A DNA stretch of 64,000 nt from Dasypus novemcinctus. Its lineage: Eukaryota > Chordata > Mammalia > Cingulata > Dasypodidae. Position numbers and translations under genes: made by a program. Below are positions 36,210 to 48,734 of the stretch, one piece after another. Location: NCBI RefSeq assembly GCF_030445035.2, contig NC_080673.1, positions 190,259,216-190,323,215 of the forward strand, in the 5' to 3' direction. The first letter of the stretch is position 1, and the number at the start of each line of letters is the position of its first letter. The notes under the pieces were generated by a model that saw only the letters and a program-made list of their open reading frames with translations, was not told where the DNA came from and did no database searches.

Positions 36210-36375
36210 CCCAGAATCTCAATATATCTTTAACATCACCTTATCTTACCTTTTGCTTCATATTATATTTGCAGAAAAGATATAAAGTAATTTCTCCAAG
36301 TTCACTCAGCCAAGTTTTAGAGCACTGATTAGGAAATCAGTTTCCTAACTCTATAGTCTGTTCAGCCCTTTATGA
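36210..36375 (-). repeat. MIR SINE fragment
   Basis: Reversed MIR: a GCAGAAAAGATATAAAGTAA phrase in place of the usual ACAGATGAGGAAACTGAGG, followed by TTCTCCAAGTTCACTCAGCC. Confidence 0.45.
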
Positions 36376-36514
36376 GCTCTTTTATACTGATGACTCATAT
36401 CCTCATTTAGCTCTGCTTCATTTTTCTTTCCTCCACCTTTTTTTTTATAACACAATTAAATATATTCAACCCCTACGGTTAATATCAGGGGTTCTGGATC
36501 CCAGGGAACCTGAA

Positions 36515-36620
36515 TTTTTATCCCCGTTCTGTTTTCAATATCTGGGTGACCTTGTATAAATTACTCTACTGCTCTTTGTTTCTCTACTTGTTTTTAAATG
36601 TTTGAAAGCTTGTTAACATC
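36515..36620 (+). repeat. MIR SINE fragment
   Basis: Sense MIR core: TCTGGGTGACCTTGTATAAA followed by TTACTCTACTGCTCTTTGTT. Confidence 0.5.
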
Positions 36621-36945
36621 ATTTTTATATTTTCATTACCCCATACTGCCTCCATAGACAAACGAAAATATTTTTGGCCATTACAAAATGACAAGTACAT
36701 GAATTTTCTCCCAGAAAAGATCAGATTCCAACTCGCAAAAATACTGTATGTATCATTTACTTATAATTTCTGTGTTTTCTTACATGTTAGCTGCCAATTT
36801 GGCCATAGATACTTCTTAATTGGATTTATAGATCCTTTGTAACTACTTCTTTGCAAAATCATCCCAATAGATTGTAAAAAAGGTAGTTTTGGTAGATAAA
36901 TCTCTCCACTGACAGAGTCAGAAGACCAACCGATTGTTACATGTA

Positions 36946-36970
36946 TGCACACACACATACACACACACCA
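36946..36970. repeat. (CA)n microsatellite
   Basis: Imperfect CA dinucleotide run broken by a TA. Confidence 0.8.
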
Positions 36971-37089
36971 AAGGCTTGTAAAACAATTCAATAAACCTCA
37001 AAATACCATCCCATTAATTCTATCAAGACAAAGTTCAATTGAATATTGTCTTTCCACCTTGACCCTCTTTTTTTTTTTTCAGAACACCC

Positions 37090-37250
37090 TTGATTTGAGG
37101 AAAGAGCATAGTGTTTGCTGCAAAGGACTCAAGTTCCAATCTTACCACTGTCATGTGCTAACTGTGAAATCCTCAGAGAGGTATCTCCCACAGTTTCTGT
37201 TTCCTTGTAGTTTGTGAAATGGAGTACCCAAAGTAAAAATGACAGAGGTA
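37090..37250 (+). repeat. MIR SINE fragment
   Basis: AGCATAGTGTTTGCTGCAAA, CAAGTTCCAATCTTACCACT and TGTTTCCTTGTAGTTTGTGA reproduce the order of the MIR tRNA part, core and CAGTTTCCTCATCTGTAAAATGG equivalent. Confidence 0.55.
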
Positions 37251-37259
37251 GCACATGCA

Positions 37260-38510
37260 TGCATATGGCATATATTAACTATTTAAGCTTACATTCTTCT
37301 TTTCTGAACCTGATTCTATGCAAATTAATTTATTGGAGAAGGAATGAGATGGATAGAGGGATCACAGAACATAATCTACACATAAACTTATCTTTTTTGT
37401 CTCTGCTCCGATAATGCAATAATGAATATGATATAATTGTGCATATTGCATTTCTCTCTTTAGATATTGCTTTGCTTTATACTATTTAACATTTCTTCCA
37501 TGTTTCATTTTGTTGAATTCTAAATGTTGATGATAGGCAAGGTATGTGGAATGTTTTGGTTCTCATGTCTAAATTTATCTCTATCTGGCATTAATATTAA
37601 CTTTTCCACAGAATCAGAGTATTGAAAATAGAATGTTTTCTTAAAATTAAATACTTATTTTCCTGAGTAGGAATTCTTGATATTGTAATCCAAAAATACG
37701 GAAGCAGAAAGAAAATGTAGTTGTAGAAATCCCAAAAGAAGAAATATAGTGTATGTATTTGACAAGCATTTTCTGTTAATAGCAATTAATTTAAAACGCA
37801 AATTTTAAGATTGCTGTCTAGACAATAAAATCTCTTTGACTAACCTCAAAGTATTAAGGGATTGAATTTTAGTGGTAAATTTCTGGTAGAATATCCTCCA
37901 TTGGCTTATGCAGTTTACATCCCAAGGAAGGACTTTTAATACTACCAAAGAGAGAAAGTTCAAGTCCATTTAAAAGTGCCCTTCATTTTCCTGGAATGGT
38001 GCCTAGACCTTGAAAAACATTTAACAAAAAGTCTTTCTTTCTACTGTAATCTTTTCTTTTTCTTCCTGATGACTCTTTTATTTTAATGCATATATGGAGA
38101 GCCAGATAACCACTTAATATAATTTTCTGGTGCATTAGGCAGAATTCATGAATGAGTGAAAAGATCTAAGATGTGGAGAACGTGCAGATTGGGAGGGAAC
38201 TGAAAAATTGAGCCACTATCATTGCCAGTATCATTCATTAAGAACAGCTGAAAAATTCAGTTGCCTTTGCATCTCATTTGTTAAGTCAACTCCACTGGGA
38301 AATCTATGTAATCACCAGTTAAATAGGTAGTCTCACTCCATCTCTTCAGACATTTCTTTAACTTACTCAAAGATCAGAGCCAGCACAGCCAGTTTGATAT
38401 TAGAGTTCCTTACCTGACATATCTGAAAACTGTAGAATTCCAGATCTATCATCTGTTCAACTAATATGTTATTTAGGGGAAGAAGGAAATTTTTGCTATT
38501 TTTTAAAAGC
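37260..38510. other. No recognised feature
   Basis: AT-rich, unassigned. Confidence 0.4.
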
Positions 38511-38514
38511 AGTG

Positions 38515-38800
38515 AGGTATTAGTTTCTTATTGCTGCTGTAGCAAATTACCACAAACTTAGTGGCTTGAAACAATGTGAATTTATGTTCCTGCTGTTCTG
38601 GAAACCTAAAATAAAGGTGTTGGCAGGGCTGTATTCTCTCTGAAAGTTTTAGGGTAGAATCTGTTTCCTTGTCTTTCCCAGTATCTAGAAGTCACCTGCA
38701 TTTCTTGACTCGAGGCCCTTACCTTCATCTTCAAAGTGCATCACTTAAGTGGCTCTGGGTTCTTCCTTGCAAGTGTTTGGAAGGGCAATATGACTATTAC
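38515..38800 (-). mobile_element. MLT1-like LTR fragment, reversed
   Basis: TATTAGTTTCTTATTGCTGC, AAATTACCACAAACTTAGTG and AGAATCTGTTTCCTTGTCTT are the reversed 3' half of an MLT1-type LTR. The other half is missing. Confidence 0.6.
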
Positions 38801-39034
38801 TAGTCACCCATATTTTTCAAAAATGTATTTAACTTGAAATCAAAATTGGGTTATGTGATTGAACTGAAAAAGTTCTGATTTCCAGGGGAATGCCATCTTG
38901 AAGACCATTGAAATGAATCTTCCAGATGAACTTGAGAGTCAAAGGTCAAATGAAAAACTTCATATTAAGTTACCAAAAGGGCTGGGTAATCATGTCACTT
39001 AAGTACATCATAAAATTGTAATGATGCTGATAAT
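38801..39034. other. No recognised feature
   Basis: Short unassigned spacer ending in the first copy of the RPS25 retrocopy's target duplication (39035-39045). Confidence 0.4.
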
Positions 39035-39045
39035 AACAATGTTAT

Positions 39046-39543
<498 letters not shown>

Positions 39544-39554
39544 AACAATGTTAT

Positions 39555-39839
39555 TATTTGGCATTTTATATGTACACACACATGAACATACACATATACA
39601 TGAGATGCTTTAGAAAATTCCCACATATAATGCTATTCCTAGATATAGAAATAAAACAGGAATTAAGTGCAATTCTACAGTGATACTTTATATGAAATTG
39701 CATTTTCAAATTCAATAAAACCTGGGTACTCAGTATTAAACAGCCTGTCTTCCACAGATCAATTTTAGAATAAAATCTTTGCGGTCTGCTTCCTGCAGTT
39801 GCCTGGGATTGCCACATGTCACCACCATGAACACAGAGG
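39555..39839. other. No recognised feature
   Basis: Unassigned AT-rich spacer with a short CA/TA-rich run near 39570-39600. Confidence 0.4.
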
Positions 39840-40040
39840 TTCAGGGAATCAAGAAAGGCAGCACGCTCTTTGAAAGAATTAGAGACCAAAAGATATGAGT
39901 TCAAGTCTAACTGCTGCCCTTATTAGCTGTGAACTCAAGAAACTCACTCACTTCTCTGAGAGACCAATTTTCCATCCATAAAATTGCATTAATAATACCT
40001 ATATCCCCTGGTGTCATTGAATCCGTGTGAAAAGAGTTTT
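39840..40040 (+). repeat. MIR SINE, cut by a DAS SINE
   Basis: GAGTTCAAGTCTAACTGCTG, TTAGCTGTGAACTCAAGAAA and CATCCATAAAATTGCATTAA follow MIR order. The 3' end runs into the target site of the SINE at 40041-40484. Confidence 0.6.
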
Positions 40041-40484
40041 GTTTTGTTTTTTTTTATATACTTTTTTATACTGATTATCTAGCATGATTTTTTTTTTTTT
40101 ATTTATTTCTCTCCCCTTCCCCCCCCCCCCCCCCCCTGTTGTCTGTTCTCTGTGTCTATTTGCTGCGTCTTCTTTGTTGTCAGCAGCACGGGAACCCGCA
40201 TTTCCCCTGGTTGCGTCATCTTGTGTCAGCTCTCCGGTGTGTGTGGCACCATTCCTGGGCAGGCTGCACTTTTTTTTGCGCTGGGCGGCTCTCCTTACGG
40301 GGCACACTCCTTGCATGTGGGGCTCCCCTATGCAGGGGATACCCCTGCGTGGCACGGCACTCCTTGCGTGCATCAGCACTGCGCATGGGCCAGCTCCACA
40401 CGGGTCAAGGAGGCCCGGGGTTTGAACCGGGGACCTCCTATGTGGTAGACGGACAACCTAACCACTGGGCCAAGTCCGCCGCCC
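40041..40484 (-). mobile_element. DAS-type tRNA-derived SINE with TSD
   Basis: Best preserved SINE of the window. The exact 13-bp duplication TGAAAAGAGTTTT lies at 40028-40040 and 40485-40497. In reverse complement it begins GGGCGGCGGACTTGGCCCAG with A box TGGCCCAGTGG, B box GGTTCAAACCC, then the GC-rich body and a G-run (reverse of the C-run near 40120-40136). Between the A-rich tail and the left duplication lie about 50 bp of extra non-SINE sequence (about 40041-40090). Several plus-strand open frames over 90 codons come from this repeat. Confidence 0.95.
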
Positions 40485-40584
40485 TGAAAAGAGTTTTTAA
40501 GTCTTTTCTGACTGTAGCATGCTGCACCCAATCAACAATAAAAACTGTTTACTGAAAGCATGATGAATATTCACTAAATCACAA

Positions 40585-40730
40585 AGAACTCAACTAAGGT
40601 GGAATATCATTTCCTACTTAAGATAAGAAAACTCTGACTGTGCCCAAAGTCACATAGAAGAAAGGGCAGAACTTAGAATTTAACGAAGGCCTATAAAGTC
40701 TGTGTCATCCATTGTACCCAATTTCCTTTC
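40585..40730 (-). repeat. MIR SINE fragment
   Basis: Reversed MIR: TTAAGATAAGAAAACTCTGA, CCCAAAGTCACATAGAAGAA and GGGCAGAACTTAGAATTTAA in the expected order. Confidence 0.55.
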
Positions 40731-40734
40731 AATC

Positions 40735-41955
40735 AAATAGAACACAATTTTATGATTTAATCCCACCCTCTCCCCTATACATAAACAAAATGTAGATCCT
40801 GGGAAAGGGACCAATTTAAATTGACTGAATTTGCAGGCAGAATTTGTTGACCAAATTCAAATGGAAATTTGCTTCTCTTTGCTAATATTATGGCCCTATG
40901 AAAATCTTGTCATGATTAAGAGTTTCATGAAAAACAGTTAATTTAATGGAAGAATGACTAATGTAATTTTTTTAGAAAATTAGGGCCAGGGTTATCAATC
41001 TGGACCCAAACTCCATTTAATACCTTACCTGTCCTCAAACACATAATTTCTGGGAAAGTTCTGTAACTTGAGAACAGCAGTAAAGAGTGAAGCACATAGT
41101 AATTAGCCTCTATATTCTTAGTACAAAAATTGTAGACTCAGAAGTGTAGAATAACTTGAACACTCAAATGGAAACAGATAACTTCATTTACCAGTCTGCA
41201 TGCTTCAACTAAGATTGATACTCCAGTAGCTGCAAAGGTTGAAATCGTTTTATTCTTTCACGGAACCCTCCGAGTCTACTCTTTTATGCTGCTTAGAAAC
41301 CAGACTCATTACTCTCATTCCTGCCAACTCATCACCAATAAAAGCTAGTCCACCTGTATACATGATTTATTTTAAAGGTTATCAGACATGTGGTTTCTAG
41401 AAGCCCAAATCTCCTCCTTCTCCAGTTTTTGCCATTATCACGTGAATAACTTGGCCTAATCCATTCAGGCTAACTCACACAGGGAGCTTTAACACTTTAA
41501 GGTATAAGGGGAAAAGATCCACATTGGGTGGATCTGGGAGCCTCTCTGTCTTACAAGTCTCATTCTCCACAAAAGCCGATATCATTTGATAAAGCTCCAT
41601 AGACAGAGCTTCCAGGGTTCCTGCAAGACACATGCTCAACTACCACTCACCTGCACTCAGGGAAGCCCAAAGAATGGTTCTCATCGTATATTTCTAAAGC
41701 ATCCAAGCCACATGTAATCTAGAAACATTGCAAGCTTTTACCATGTTTGGCCATTTTCAGGCATCTGTTCTTAAAACCCTGTCATTAGTGATTATGGTTG
41801 ATGGCTTGTTTAAAGATACATCCACAATCCTACCACATGGAAACACACACTGTTGGGATATTTGTATATTTCTTTGTAGACCTCTAAAAAGTCTCTTACA
41901 TAATAGAAATGATACTAATGTCAGCATTTTCTAGCCTGTTAACATTTTGGGGGCT
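40735..41955. other. No recognised feature
   Basis: Unassigned DNA. Open frame 41728-41934 has no family features. Confidence 0.4.
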
Positions 41956-41959
41956 AAAT

Positions 41960-42170
41960 TACAGCATAAGTGAATTCCCTGACATGAATATTATTTATAA
42001 ATCACTTAACGGTTGCATAATATTTAATCATGCAAATACACAAAATCTGTTGATTCTTGCCAAATTTCTAACATGTAGATGTTTTTGAACTTTTATCAAT
42101 TACAAAAGTAGGTTTTTTGATAATTATATTTAATTTAATTTTCATTTTGAAATATAATAATGCAAAACCC
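41960..42170 (-). mobile_element. Possible ancient L1 3' fragment
   Basis: GGTTGCATAATATTTAATCA followed by an AACATGTAGATGTTTTTGAA phrase resembles reversed ancient LINE 3' text. Low information content. Confidence 0.3.
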
Positions 42171-42175
42171 CTGTC

Positions 42176-42230
42176 TATTATTCATCTATCTATCTATTTA
42201 TCTATCTACCTACCTACCTATCTATCTGTT
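42176..42230. repeat. Imperfect (TATC)n microsatellite, left half
   Basis: Interrupted TATC/TACC units. Continues as a cleaner array at 42687-42760 on the far side of the LTR, so the LTR appears to have landed in or beside one tetranucleotide array. Confidence 0.8.
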
Positions 42231-42682
42231 TGATATGGTTATGAATTCCAAAAATAGATATTGGATTATGCTTGTAATCTAATCTGTACCTGGGCATGAT
42301 TGAGTTAGATTAGGGCATAGATAAAAGACATGGCAAAGAACAGAGTTGAGGGTTTCTGATGTTGGAGTTTTGATGTTGGAGTTTGGTGTTGAAGACTTAA
42401 GCTGGAGCCCTGGGAAGTAAGTTCAAAGAGGAAAAAGAAGCCAGCCCCAGGAAGAAAGGAACCTTGAACCCAAAGAAAAGCAAGTCCCAGGAACATAGGA
42501 ACCCAGGAAGTCTGAACCCTGGCAGACGTCAGCAGCCATCTTGCTCCAATGACTTTGGTGAGGGAAGTAACTCATGCTTTATGGATTGGTATCTGTAAGC
42601 TCCTATCCCAAATAAATACCCTTTATAAAAGCTAACCAATTTCTGGTATTTTGCATCATCATGCCTTTGGCTGACTAATACA
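42231..42682 (+). mobile_element. MaLR-like LTR, group A, inside a microsatellite
   Basis: Starts TGATATGGTTATGAATTCC and ends GGCTGACTAATACA. It contains the double phrase GATGTTGGAGTTTTGATGTT, GCAGCCATCTTGCTCCAA and a CCAAATAAATACCC polyadenylation region. The flanking 5-mers are CTGTT and CTTTC, so any duplication has been blurred by microsatellite change. Confidence 0.7.
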
Positions 42683-42686
42683 CTTT

Positions 42687-42689
42687 CTG

Positions 42690-42740
<51 letters not shown>

Positions 42741-42760
42741 GTCTATCTATCTATCTGTTG
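42687..42760. repeat. (CTAT)n microsatellite, right half
   Basis: About seventeen CTAT units with two CTGT variants. Likely polymorphic in length. Confidence 0.95.
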
Positions 42761-42879
42761 GTTTAATAACAATATTGAAAGGACTACCAGTGCACCCACT
42801 GACTAGAATATTATCAAGGCCTTTGAAATCCACTGTGGGTCCTGTCCTGATCCCAGTTTCTTCCTCCATATAAGGGGTA

Positions 42880-43560
42880 ACCTCTGACATGAATTTTATG
42901 TGTTTTATTTTTGACCTTTCTTTAGAGATTTTGCTATATGTGTATCTTCCCCTGATGAATATTGCTTAAAATCACATATTTTGAACTTTATATAAATAAA
43001 ATAGTTTTTCCTAGGACTTACTTTTTTGCTGTCATGCTTTTAAGATTCATCCACGTTGCTAAGGGTATTCAAGATTCATCTGTTTTTCATACCTGTTCAG
43101 TACAAGTTGCTTTACTTTATCATAATTTATTCACTTGTCATGGAAATTTGTGTTTTTCCTGTTTTTTTTTATTGCAATTGATACTATGTTACAAATAATA
43201 AAAAGTATTTTTAAAGTTTTAAAAACTGTTTGCTTGGTCTGTCATTTTCAATTCTTTTGGCTCCAACTTTATTTTTGGTATACTTTAAGTATGCTTGTTG
43301 TAATCATCTTAAAGCTGGGTTTTTAAAAGTCCTTAATATTGTCATCTATTAGTTAGTGAATATTTTCATTTTGATTACAAGTATATTTAGACTAATTCTG
43401 GTTTCTTGTTTGCACTACTTGTCACACATGTTCTGATTATATTTCCTCTTTTTGCATAAGCATTTGAATAGATAATGTTTATTTTTCTTTTTTCTCATTA
43501 TTTTCCTCTTTCTTTTTGGTTCTATCATTTTACCCCCAGAAATTTTAACACATTTTTTTC
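42880..43560 (-). mobile_element. Possible ancient L1 remnant
   Basis: GCTTTTAAGATTCATCCACG followed by a TTTGCATAAGCATTTGAATA phrase resembles reversed L1 3' sequence. The text after 43240 is only T-rich and could be unrelated. Confidence 0.35.
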
Positions 43561-44049
43561 TTAATTTTTCTCAAAGAATCAATAGCCTTGTGAGATAATC
43601 ATATAAAATGACTTAGTGTGCCAAAGTGAGTGTAATGAGAGCAGTATAGTCAATGCCTCAGAGGAAAAATACTCAATTTATCTGAAATGAAAATATTCCT
43701 GCAGGAATTTATGCCTGTGTTGATTCCTTCAAATGATGAGGAAAAGCCCTAGAAGGATATAGAAAAGAGTTCAGGAGGAGATATTTTAGGCAACAAGGAA
43801 AGCATAAGAATAAGCTGAGAAGTGAAAAACTGCAAACTGGTTGTAGATAACTTCACGCCTGTGAATGGTGCTGGAGTGTAGAGAAACAGATTGCAGATGT
43901 GGCAGTGGATGCATCTAGAAGAAAAGCAGAGGGAAGTCACAGAAACCCAGCTCATTGAAAACCCACCTGTATGTTGTTGCTGATGTCTTCAGGGAAGCTG
44001 CCAGGTTAAAAATATAAACTATGTTAAAATTCTTGATATATTTCAGATA
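43561..44049. other. No recognised feature
   Basis: Unassigned. Ends at the target duplication of the next LTR. Confidence 0.4.
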
Positions 44050-44054
44050 GTTGC

Positions 44055-44599
44055 TGTGACAGTTTGAGGTTATTTTATGAATCCCAAAAATAGAAAGATT
44101 ATGTTTGTTAACTTATCGATTCCTCTGGGTATAATACCTTTTGTATTATTCAGCTAAGGGACCTTTGATTAGATTACTTGATAAAATTGCTGTAGGACTT
44201 TTAATTGAACTACTCAGTGATTTGGGTTGAGTCCCCACCCCCCTTGCTGGATCTGATATAAAGGGACACACATAGACAAAAGGAAAAGGAGGCCAGGATT
44301 GCTTAAGTATGAAGCCCCAAGAGGTTGGGTCCATGGAGCAGCTCAAGAGGAGACAGTGAGCCGGGAGGGGAAGGCTGAAACCTAACCTTGCAGAGATCAA
44401 CAGTCATCTTGCTTCACCATGTAGTAGCACCCCAGGATCAACAGTTGCTGATCTTGGTGAGAAACCATCTCTGATTGTTTCTTGATTTGGACATTTCATG
44501 GTCTTGGAACACTAAGATTCTACCCCAAATAAATCCCCTTTATAAAAGTCAAAAGATGTCTCGTACTTTGCATTGGCAGCCCATTGGCAAACTAAAACA
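44055..44599 (+). mobile_element. MaLR-like solo LTR, group B, with TSD
   Basis: 545 bp, starting TGTGACAGTTTGAGG and ending GCAAACTAAAACA, with the exact 5-bp duplication GTTGC (44050-44054 and 44600-44604). AAATAAATCCCCTTTATAAA near 44528 is the polyadenylation region. The 3' end is the reverse of the starts of 14386-15050 and 51190-51845. Confidence 0.8.
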
Positions 44600-44604
44600 G
44601 TTGC

Positions 44605-45290
44605 AACAAGATAATTTTCCTTCTATTCCTTCCTTCTGTTTCCTTCATGGCCTACTTTCCTCTGCTTGTACTTAAAACACCAGCCTTTTCCTGATTTAGT
44701 GCAGTATATTCCAGGCACATCAAACTCCTCCCTTTCTCTTGGAATTGCCCCATCTTCATTCCCCAGAACAAGGAGGGGCAGGCGCTGGGTTTGTAAAGTT
44801 TGTGGAGAAATCCATCATTTGATGGGAGGCACTGAAAAGTAGCATGGTCATTTTTGTAATTCATCACAAAATTATACCTAGGAATTTTGACCTTGGTGGG
44901 ATGAGGTAGGGTAGTCTTCAGTCGTGGAAGGCAGAGCCTCTTGGTGTCTTTACTGGACCCTAGCCATTGCCTTCACTGGCCTCTTCCTTCACCAAACTAC
45001 TAGTACACATATTCTACTACTGCACTGGTATAAAGATGAATATCCAGATTATAGCTATCTTTTTACTAATGCCCTTAAAGTATGTTTCTTACATATTGTG
45101 AGAAGAAAACCACAGTGAAAATTATCATGAACTGTATACACTGTGCCTACTGCACCTACTGGGATAGTCAACCCTCATTGCTGGAGATGAAAAAGGAGAC
45201 TTCCAAAGCATCTTCTTACTGTATTTATTTAGTTAGTTATTTAATTAGTTATGCTAATTACTAAGATCGATCCTGCCTCTAGAATTTTCA
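44605..45290. other. No recognised feature
   Basis: Unassigned. Open frames 44652-44867 (minus) and 44924-45118 (plus) show no family features. A TTAGTTAG-type run lies near 45227-45252. Confidence 0.4.
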
Positions 45291-45294
45291 TAAC

Positions 45295-46524
45295 AATCTT
45301 ATGGAGATAAAATTCACATATCACAAATCCTTCTACAGTGCATAATTCAATGGTTTTGAGTATGTTTAGAGTTGTACATTCATCACTATTATCTATTTTT
45401 AGAATATTTAATCATTTCATAAAGAAATCCTGTATCCAATAGCAGGACTCCACCCCTTCTCCCTTTCTGTCTAATCTACATTCTATTGTTATTGATTTGC
45501 CAGCTCTGACATTTTATATAAATAGAATCATTTAATATGTGGCCTTCCATATCTGTCTTTTTTCATTTAGTGTAATGTTATCTTAATTCATCCATTTTGT
45601 ACTATGTACTTAATTTCTTTAATGGTTGAATAATATTCTACTGTATGGATATACCACATTTTGCTTATCCATTCATCAGTTGATAAGCATTTGGATTATT
45701 TCTACTTTTTGCTAATATTAATACTGTCATGAATATTCAGGTAGAAGTTTTTATGTGAAATTTCCAATTAGCTTGGGTATACATTTTAGGAGTAGAATTG
45801 CTGGGACTTATGGTAACTCTGTGATTAACTTTTTTAGAAACTACCAAACTATTTTATAAAGTGGTTGCACCAGTTTACATTCCTACTAAAACAAAAGAAG
45901 ATTCCAATTCTGTGCATCATTACAAATATTTATTCTGTCTTTTTTATTACAGCCATCCTAGTCAGTGTGAAGTAGTTATTTCATTGTTTTCTATTTCCCT
46001 AATGATGAATGCTGTTAAGAATCCTTTCATGTGCATATTAGCCATTTGTATATCTTTGCAAAAGCATCTACTCAAATCCTTTGTCAATTTTTAAATTGTA
46101 TTATTTGTCATTTTATCATTGTGTTATAAGAGTTTTTAGATGATCTGGATAGAAGCTCCTTGTATGATTTTCAAATATTTTCTCCAAATTGTCTGTTGTC
46201 TTTTCTCTTTCTTGATAATGTCCTTTGAAGAACAAAAGTTTTAAAATGCTGTTGAAGTATAATTTAACCATTTTTTTTCTTTTGGTGTTATTTCTTAAAA
46301 ACTATTGTCTAATCCAATGTTACAAAGATTTAAATCTGTGTTTTCTTCTAAAATTTTTATGGTTTTAGTTATGACCTTTAGGTTTTGATCCACTTTGAGT
46401 GATTTAATTTTTATATGGTAGCAGTCCAACTTCATTCTTTTGCATGTGGATATCCATTCATCATAGCACTGTTGGTAAAAAGACTTTATCCCTATTGATT
46501 TGTCTCAGAACCTTTGTCAAAAAT
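45295..46524 (-). mobile_element. Ancient L1 3' end, left part
   Basis: Well-ordered reversed L1 3' end: GGATATACCACATTTTGCTT, TGGACTTAT-like and GTGGTTGCACCAGTTTACAT, CATGTGCATATTAGCCATTT, TTGTCTGTTGTCTTTTCTCT and GTGGATATCCATTCATCATA. It stops at 46524 and its text resumes at 50146, the gap being filled by the MaLR element. Confidence 0.75.
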
Positions 46525-47197
46525 TGTCTTAATTTGTCACAGCTTTCATGACAAATAACACAAACTGCTGGCTTAAACAATAGTAATTTATTATCTCACA
46601 GTTTGGAAACATCTCAAATTAAGGTGTCAACAAGGCCATGCTTCTTCTTGAAGACGGTCTGTCTCTTCCTGTGCCTTGTACTTCTGCATTCACATTTTCT
46701 TTGCTTAGAAGGACTGAAGTCATACCAGTTAAGATCCAACTGGTTGATTTTGGCTTCATCTTAATAAGATCTTTGAAAATCCTATTAACAAATGAGTTCA
46801 CACTCACAGGTTCCAGGGTTAGAATTTGAACATGTCTTTGTAGGAGGCATGATCCAATCTTCCAGAATTGGCAGTTTGGACCCCAAAAGACATGTTCTTC
46901 CTATATGCAAAATATATTTACCCCATCCCAATATCCTAAAAGCCTTAAGCTTCAGTAATAACTCTCATGTCCAATTTCTCATCAAAATAAAGTTATAAGT
47001 TTGGTCTGTCCTGGGGCAAAATTCCATTCCACCTGGACCTGAAAAACTTCAAAAACAGGTTATCTATTTATAAAATACAATGGTGGGACAGACATAGGCT
47101 ATATATCCCCAGTTCAGAAGGGAGAAATTAAAGGGAAAACAGAGATCAGGGGCCCACAGCAAGTTCAAATCCAGCAGAGCAAATCCCACTAGATGTT

Positions 47198-47480
47198 TTT
47201 TTATTTTTTGAGATATTTAGATTACATAAAGGGTACAGTAAAAAAAAATAAGGGATTTCCATATACCCCATTCCCCACACCTCCCACATTTTCCCATATT
47301 AATTACATCCTCCATTAGTGGGGTACATTCATTGCAATTGATGAACACATTTTGGAACATTGTCACAAAGCATGGATTATAGTTTATATTGTAGTTTACA
47401 CTCTCTCCCACTCAATTCTGTAGGTTATGGCAGGATGTATAATGCAGTATATGCTGGTGCAATGTCTTTCCGGATGATTC
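47198..47480 (-). mobile_element. L1 3'-UTR copy, reversed
   Basis: Reverse complement of the 28552-28939 type: CCATATACCCCATTCCCC, GGGGTACATTCATTGCAAT and GCATGGATTATAGTTTATAT. Begins with the T-rich reversed tail. Lies in the MaLR internal region. Confidence 0.7.
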
Positions 47481-48442
47481 TCAAGTCAAAATACCTGTGT
47501 TACACCTGTTTTTCCCTTTCCCTGCCCTCTAAGAGAAATCTGTGGATCAATGATTTGTTCTCCATGCCTGGAGCAGCAGCCCCACATTCTCTGAGTGCTA
47601 GGACATAAGTCCTACCCCATCTGAGTACCAGGGCAGAGGACCCACCCCTTAAGTGCAGGGGCAGGAACCTCCCACTCCAAGTGTTTATTCAGTGGTCCCA
47701 CCCTTTCCATGCCAGGGTTATGGCTCCTTTTATCTTGGCCCAAGGACATCTTCTTGTCCTGGTCCTCTACTTCCATGGTTCTGCCCTTGAAATCATTCTT
47801 CCTTTATTTTGTGTCATCTCTCTCCTTTTCAATCCAAGTTGGGAGTATTTCTACTTATACAAAATTCTCAAAACACTTTTTGGCCTTTTAAGCAGTTCAA
47901 AGGGGGCTAAGGCATCAGGCAAAAGGTTCTTTCACTGATCTTTCCTGGATTATTGCATTTCCAATCCTGACTTTTTCTGAGATGGTTGACTCATGGACTC
48001 ATGAGTCATATGCCTAACCTCTTTACCAAATGTCTGTTCAGCCACACCTGCATACTGAGTCCCATTCTCTGGTGACTCATCTCACAGAAACCCAGGGATG
48101 TCTCCATCAGGGCCACATCTGAATCTAGTTTCATAGCACACTATCTAGATAGGCTGGTGGAACTTTCAAATCACCAAGTTGTTGGTTCTTTTTTGCTTAA
48201 CATTTTAGGTCTCAGTTTATCTCTTTTCTTTCACAATTTACTATAAATAGCAAGGAGAAAACAAAGTGAACCTTCTAAGTTTTGTTGAAAATAAACTCAG
48301 CTAAATATTGAAATTCATGGCTTGAAAATTCTGCCTTCCATCCAGTATCAGACCACAATTTCACCAAGTGCTCTGCTGCTTTACAGCAAGGACCTCTTTT
48401 CTTCCAGCTTCCACAAAAAATATTTATCATTTCCTTCTAAAG

Positions 48443-48621
48443 CAGGGGTTCTTAACAAGGGATCTGTGAGCCTGAATTGAAATTCAGAAAAATGTTATTC
48501 TTGTGGGGATAGGTTGGTGCTGGTGTGATATATTTATTAAATAACACACAGTATGTTGTGGACTTCATAAGGGGTCTGTGGTTTTCATCTGACTGGCAAA
48601 GGGTCCGTGGAACAACCCCTG
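48443..48621 (-). mobile_element. hAT MITE with exact 8-bp TSD
   Basis: 179-bp element with inverted ends CAGGGGTTCTTAAC (left) and, read inward from the right, CAGGGGTTGTTCCACGG. Target duplication TTCTAAAG at 48435-48442 and 48622-48629, the 8-bp size diagnostic of hAT. Same family as 3948-4385 but internally shortened and reversed. It encodes no transposase and was mobilised in trans. Confidence 0.9.
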
Positions 48622-48734
48622 TTCTAAAGCCTCAACAGGAATACTTTTCACATCCGTATTTGTACCAATATATCTGCTTATGATGGTATATGTATTCCAT
48701 AAAATGATAGAAACTTTCTCCACAGTTCTCTTCA

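Noticed and set aside
42176-42760. CRISPR-like array of short repeats
   Set aside because: A simple tetranucleotide microsatellite without spacers, in a mammalian genome.
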